Positions 61,252-64,000 of a DNA stretch of 64,000 nt are shown piece by piece. Under the pieces are notes generated by a model, which saw nothing but the letters and a program-made list of their open reading frames with translations, had not been told where the DNA came from and searched no databases. How positions within the stretch are numbered: the first letter of the stretch is position 1; each line of letters starts with the position of its first letter. The position numbers were made by a program, and so were the translations under genes. Origin of the DNA: Sciscionella marina DSM 45152. GTDB taxonomy: Bacteria > Actinomycetota > Actinomycetes > Mycobacteriales > Pseudonocardiaceae. The stretch spans positions 558,001-622,000 of the forward strand of contig NZ_KB905380.1 of the NCBI RefSeq assembly GCF_000379465.1, read 5' to 3'.

Positions 61252-61276
61252 CCGCGTGAATGGTCCATTCACGCGG
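61252..61276. promoter_or_regulatory. 25-bp palindrome between DUF4192 and the I36 genes
   Basis: CCGCGTGAATGG-T-CCATTCACGCGG, perfect 12-bp arms with a single central base. It is the longest operator-like palindrome in the window, set in the 237-nt divergent gap only 9 nt from the DnaA-box pair. No regulator gene is next to it. Confidence 0.6.
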
Positions 61277-61398
61277 TCCGCCACTTGGCACCCGTTCGGG
61301 GAATGTTTAGCGTGAAAAGGAACCGGCCCACCAGCGCCGCCATCACACCCCCGATTCATCGATCCGATCGCCACGACGGGCGAGAAGGGAAAACCACA

Positions 61399-61836
61399 AT
61401 GACGCGGTTTCATCACCAGAACTCGACACGAAAAGCGCAGGGCTCGATGGGACTCCGGCTTTCCACGGCGTTGGGAGCCGCCATGGTCGCCGCGCTGGCG
61501 ACGGCGGCATCCGCTTCGGCCTCGGTCACTCACCCGGGCGATAGATCCGATTCGGCACGAACGGCGTGCGAGCGAGGCATGGCGTGCCTGTGGGGAGGAC
61601 AGGAATACGGTGACACGTTACTCACCAAGGATCTGCGGAACACGAATCCGGGCGATTGCATCCCACTCTCGGGTGACTTCACCCCGAAATCTCTTGCCAA
61701 TCGCTCGGATCGCGATCTGACAGCCTATTCCGATCGGAATTGCAATTCCGACAAGCCTCATCGCACCTATCCGGGCGGTGGGACTTTCACGCCGAAACTC
61801 CCGATCACCGTCGCCGCCATCAAGATCGCGCAATAA
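61399..61836 (+). CDS. Secreted peptidase-inhibitor-I36-like protein, first
   Basis: A 145-residue protein with a long N-terminus and a probable signal peptide (LSTALGAAMVAALATAASAS), then a ~80-residue domain with four cysteines: CERGMACLWGGQEYGD, GDCIPLSGDF, SLANRSDRDLTAYSDRNCNS. This resembles the peptidase inhibitor family I36 (SMPI-like, beta/gamma-crystallin-like). ATG 61399 follows GAGAAGGGAAAA. It lies 18 nt from a second similar gene. The target protease, if any, is unknown. Confidence 0.75.
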   Translation: MTRFHHQNSTRKAQGSMGLRLSTALGAAMVAALATAASASASVTHPGDRSDSARTACERGMACLWGGQEYGDTLLTKDLRNTNPGDCIPLSGDFTPKSLANRSDRDLTAYSDRNCNSDKPHRTYPGGGTFTPKLPITVAAIKIAQ

Positions 61837-61854
61837 CACGAAGAGGGGAAAATC

Positions 61855-62289
61855 ATGATCTCGTTCCGACGCAAGACGAACGGCCAGAATAGGCACACCA
61901 GCAGGACCCGGTCGATTAGGAGACGCGTGTGCGCGACCATCGGCATCGGCGTCGTCCTGGCCCTGCCGGCCTCCGGTGAGCTCGCCTTCGCCGATTCCGC
62001 GCCGACACCAGCCCGACCGGCTTGCGCACCGGACCAGTTCTGTTACTGGGCCGACGCGGACTATCACGGAAAGCCACAGGTCCTCGATCTCACCTCGGCG
62101 ACCAGTTCCACCTGTGTTCCGCTCCCCGACGGCGCCGAAGCGCGCTCCTTCGTGAACAACCGCGCCCGGGAGATCACCCTCTACGAGGGCGATCACTGTT
62201 CGAGCGAGGGGGACTTCCGCACCTATCCGGAGGCCACCGAGGTGCCCGCCGCGCCGTTCGTCGTGCGCGCGGTGGAGATCTGGAACTGA
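61855..62289 (+). CDS. Secreted peptidase-inhibitor-I36-like protein, second
   Basis: A 144-residue paralogue with a basic N-terminus, a signal-like segment (ATIGIGVVLALPASGELAFA) and the same domain: CAPDQFCYWADADYHGKPQV, TCVPLPDGAEARSFVNN, EITLYEGDHCSSEGDFR. Four cysteines are placed as in the upstream protein. ATG 61855 follows AAGAGGGGAAAA. The tandem pair is likely one operon and may be secreted together. Confidence 0.78.
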   Translation: MISFRRKTNGQNRHTSRTRSIRRRVCATIGIGVVLALPASGELAFADSAPTPARPACAPDQFCYWADADYHGKPQVLDLTSATSSTCVPLPDGAEARSFVNNRAREITLYEGDHCSSEGDFRTYPEATEVPAAPFVVRAVEIWN

Positions 62290-62504
62290 CCGGCGAGTCC
62301 GGTCGTCACAGCAAGGGCAGTCAGGCCGCGATGCCACGGGTGGCGTTTCCCGCACAGACCACCCACGGATCGAGTGCCCCGAATCGGCGAGCCACCCCAT
62401 CCCCCTCGCCGAACCGATCCGTTCCCGCGGATGACGAGCCCTACCCGGCGCGGGTGTCCGGACTGGGGGTCTGGACACCCGCGTCATCCCCGGAAGCGAT
62501 CCGG

Positions 62505-63623
62505 TCAGGCGCGGCGAACAGCCTCACGGACCGTCTCCCATTCGGGCTCGGTGACATCCGGGACACCGGTTGCGACACCTTGATCCTTGAAACCGCTCGA
62601 CGTAGCGATACATACCACCGGACCGGGGAATTCCGCGCTCTGCGCCCGCTTCCGGAAGCCTGCCAGCCCGGCGGTCGCCGAGAGCTCCTGCCACAGGCCA
62701 TTGCGGCACAGTTCGTTCTGGGCGCGCGTCATCTCGGCATCGTCGACGAGCAGGGCGGCCCCGCCGCTCTCCCGGACCGTGCGGACGCCCCGGTAGCCAC
62801 CCACCGGGGTGTCGATCGCGTACGCCGCCGTCGACCCGACGCTCACCTGCATGGCATCGCGCCCGAGGGCGATGGCCTGGGCGAGCGGGCCACCGGCGGC
62901 GGGTTCACAGGAGAACATCCGGGGAATCCGATCGGTGCGCCCGATCCGGTTCAGCTCCACGAACCCTTTCCAGACACCGAAGAGCACCTCGCCGTATCCG
63001 GTCGGTACGAACACGGAGTCCGGCACTCCGAGGTCCGCGAAGATCTCGTAGGCGATGGTCTTGTACCCCTCGGCACCGAATGCGTGCCCGGTGTGGGTCA
63101 GGGTGCTGTTGCTGACCGGGTGGTAGCCGAATTCCGTCACGATCCGCCGCAGCAGGGGCCATCGGGCATCCGCCGGAACGGTCAACACGGTGGCACCGTA
63201 AGCACGGAGGAAGGACTCGACGGCGGGCGGCGCGCCCGCCGAGGCGAGCACCACGCATCTCAAGCCCGCGCGAGCCGCGTACGCGGCAGCCGAGGCGCCA
63301 TGATTGCCGGACGACGCCACCACGATGCCCTCCGCGCCCACCCCGACGGCAGCACTGACCGCGCAGCGATTCAGCCGGTCCTTGTGACTCCACGTGGGAT
63401 TGCGCGACTCGTCCTTGACATAGACGTCCCCGGCGAGCTGCACGAGCGGTGTGCCGCCCTCACCGAGTCCTGGGGCGAGCAGCGGTGGGAGCAGCGGGGC
63501 CCAGCGTTCGAGGCCGTCTCCGCGCCACGAGCCCGGAAACAGTTCCTCGGGGACCTGGCCGTATTCGTAGTCGACCTCGACCGGGTAAGCGAGTTTCCGC
63601 GCTGCTCGTCCGCGGACAGCCAC
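62505..63623 (-). CDS. PLP-dependent threonine-synthase-like enzyme
   Basis: A 372-residue fold-type II PLP enzyme. The PLP lysine is in NPTWSHKDRLNRCAVSAAVG, and the phosphate-binding loop region reads IVVASSGNHGASAAAYAARA. It resembles threonine synthase and the pyridoxal-dependent lyases. GTG 63623 has no good ribosome site, and the true start is uncertain. It stands alone on its strand, with no homoserine or threonine genes nearby, so a biosynthetic role in threonine is not assured. An intact enzyme is likely, since all core segments are present. Confidence 0.8.
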   Translation of the reverse strand: MAVRGRAARKLAYPVEVDYEYGQVPEELFPGSWRGDGLERWAPLLPPLLAPGLGEGGTPLVQLAGDVYVKDESRNPTWSHKDRLNRCAVSAAVGVGAEGIVVASSGNHGASAAAYAARAGLRCVVLASAGAPPAVESFLRAYGATVLTVPADARWPLLRRIVTEFGYHPVSNSTLTHTGHAFGAEGYKTIAYEIFADLGVPDSVFVPTGYGEVLFGVWKGFVELNRIGRTDRIPRMFSCEPAAGGPLAQAIALGRDAMQVSVGSTAAYAIDTPVGGYRGVRTVRESGGAALLVDDAEMTRAQNELCRNGLWQELSATAGLAGFRKRAQSAEFPGPVVCIATSSGFKDQGVATGVPDVTEPEWETVREAVRRA

Positions 63624-63738
63624 TGGTCAACGGTGGCCACAGTGGGTAGTGAACTGCCGGATCACCGAGCGATCGCTGGGCCATCGCAAGCGAATGACTG
63701 TCCACCATGAATATTCCCTTTTCGCAGGGAGTCAGACA

Positions 63739-63783
63739 CGAACGAGCGCGAAGCAGCGTTCGACACCACTTCGCGCTCGTTCG
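63739..63783 (-). terminator. Terminator of nrdJ
   Basis: Perfect 15-bp arms (63739-63753 and 63769-63783) with a 15-nt loop, 29 nt after the nrdJ stop on the minus strand. The remaining gap to 63623 contains nothing else clear. Confidence 0.75.
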
Positions 63784-63811
63784 GTTCAGGATCCGTCGAT
63801 CCGACGACCGG

Positions 63812-64000
63812 CTAGCTGCAGCCGGAGGTCGAGCCGCAGCCCTCGCACACGTAGCAGGAGCCCGCGGGACGCATCTTGGTCCCGCATGTCATGCACAGCG
63901 GGGCGTCGGCGGCCTTGCCCAGCTGCAGTTCGACCAGTTCCGTCGAACTGTGCGCCTCGCTCCTCTTCTCACCGCTGTCGATCTCCTCGCGCCGCGCGGT
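63812..64000 (-). CDS. nrdJ: Vitamin B12-dependent ribonucleotide reductase, C-terminal end
   Basis: The last 62 residues of a class II ribonucleotide reductase, cut by the window edge. The C-terminal tail has four cysteine pairs or singles typical of NrdJ: PLCMTCGTKMRPAGSCYVCE then GCGSTSGCS at the end. The terminal cysteines are thought to re-reduce the active site. The preceding part (SSTELVELQLGKAADA) also fits. The enzyme would make deoxyribonucleotides aerobically or anaerobically using adenosylcobalamin. Confidence 0.93.
   Translation of the reverse strand, partial: TARREEIDSGEKRSEAHSSTELVELQLGKAADAPLCMTCGTKMRPAGSCYVCEGCGSTSGCS

Overview
This is GC-rich actinobacterial chromosome, most likely from the order Pseudonocardiales. 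The evidence is the frequent GTG and TTG starts, short or absent leaders, many 1-4 nt start/stop overlaps, and a long block that follows the gene order of Mycobacterium tuberculosis Rv2689c-Rv2711: RNA methyltransferase, APC permease, ceoB, ceoC, DUF3159, OB-fold protein, hydrolase, DUF3710, dut, DUF3093, DUF4193, cei, suhB, ppgK, sigA, YihY protein, DUF3039, DUF3099, sigB, ideR. The genus cannot be fixed from the sequence alone. I saw no tRNA, rRNA, CRISPR array, insertion sequence or prophage.

Region 1 (1-8.6 kb) is an accessory catabolic locus: amidase, 2-hydroxyacid dehydrogenase, two diverged aspartate/glutamate-racemase-superfamily proteins, an FCD-type GntR regulator, a GlxA-type regulator, an aldehyde dehydrogenase, a class III aminotransferase and a DUF3830 protein. 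The same perfect palindrome, GATTGTCAACAATC, lies in both divergent promoter regions (1492 and 6676). The locus therefore looks like one regulon under the resident GntR protein. Its substrate is unknown, and it is the best candidate here for an undescribed pathway.

Region 2 (8.6-27 kb) is mixed: a fluoride riboswitch with a crcB pair; a TetR-controlled set of short-chain and F420-type oxidoreductases; D-amino-acid oxidase with an S9 peptidase; ornithine aminotransferase; PAP2 phosphatase; ZapE ATPase; a LigC-type DNA ligase; a peptide transporter coupled to a RidA protein; two CNNM-type transporters; and an MFS exporter.

Region 3 (27-49.5 kb) is the conserved core around sigA and sigB, with potassium-transport genes, housekeeping enzymes and several small actinobacterial proteins of unknown function. 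It also has a frameshifted DinB gene and a degraded reading frame resembling DUF3159.

Region 4 (49.5-64 kb) carries class I fumarase, a protein acetyltransferase/deacetylase pair (Pat-like and AcuC-like), a sulfurtransferase, ideR overlapping galK, galE, a DUF4192 protein, two small secreted I36-like proteins, a threonine-synthase-like enzyme and the 3' end of nrdJ.

The most unusual nucleotide-level observation is a 77-bp element. It occurs once before the CNNM pair (23013) and twice in tandem before the alpha/beta hydrolase gene (33450, 33527). Each copy is a complete 26-codon mini-ORF that starts with GTG, carries a ribosome-binding site near its end, and stops in a GTGA overlap with the next start codon.
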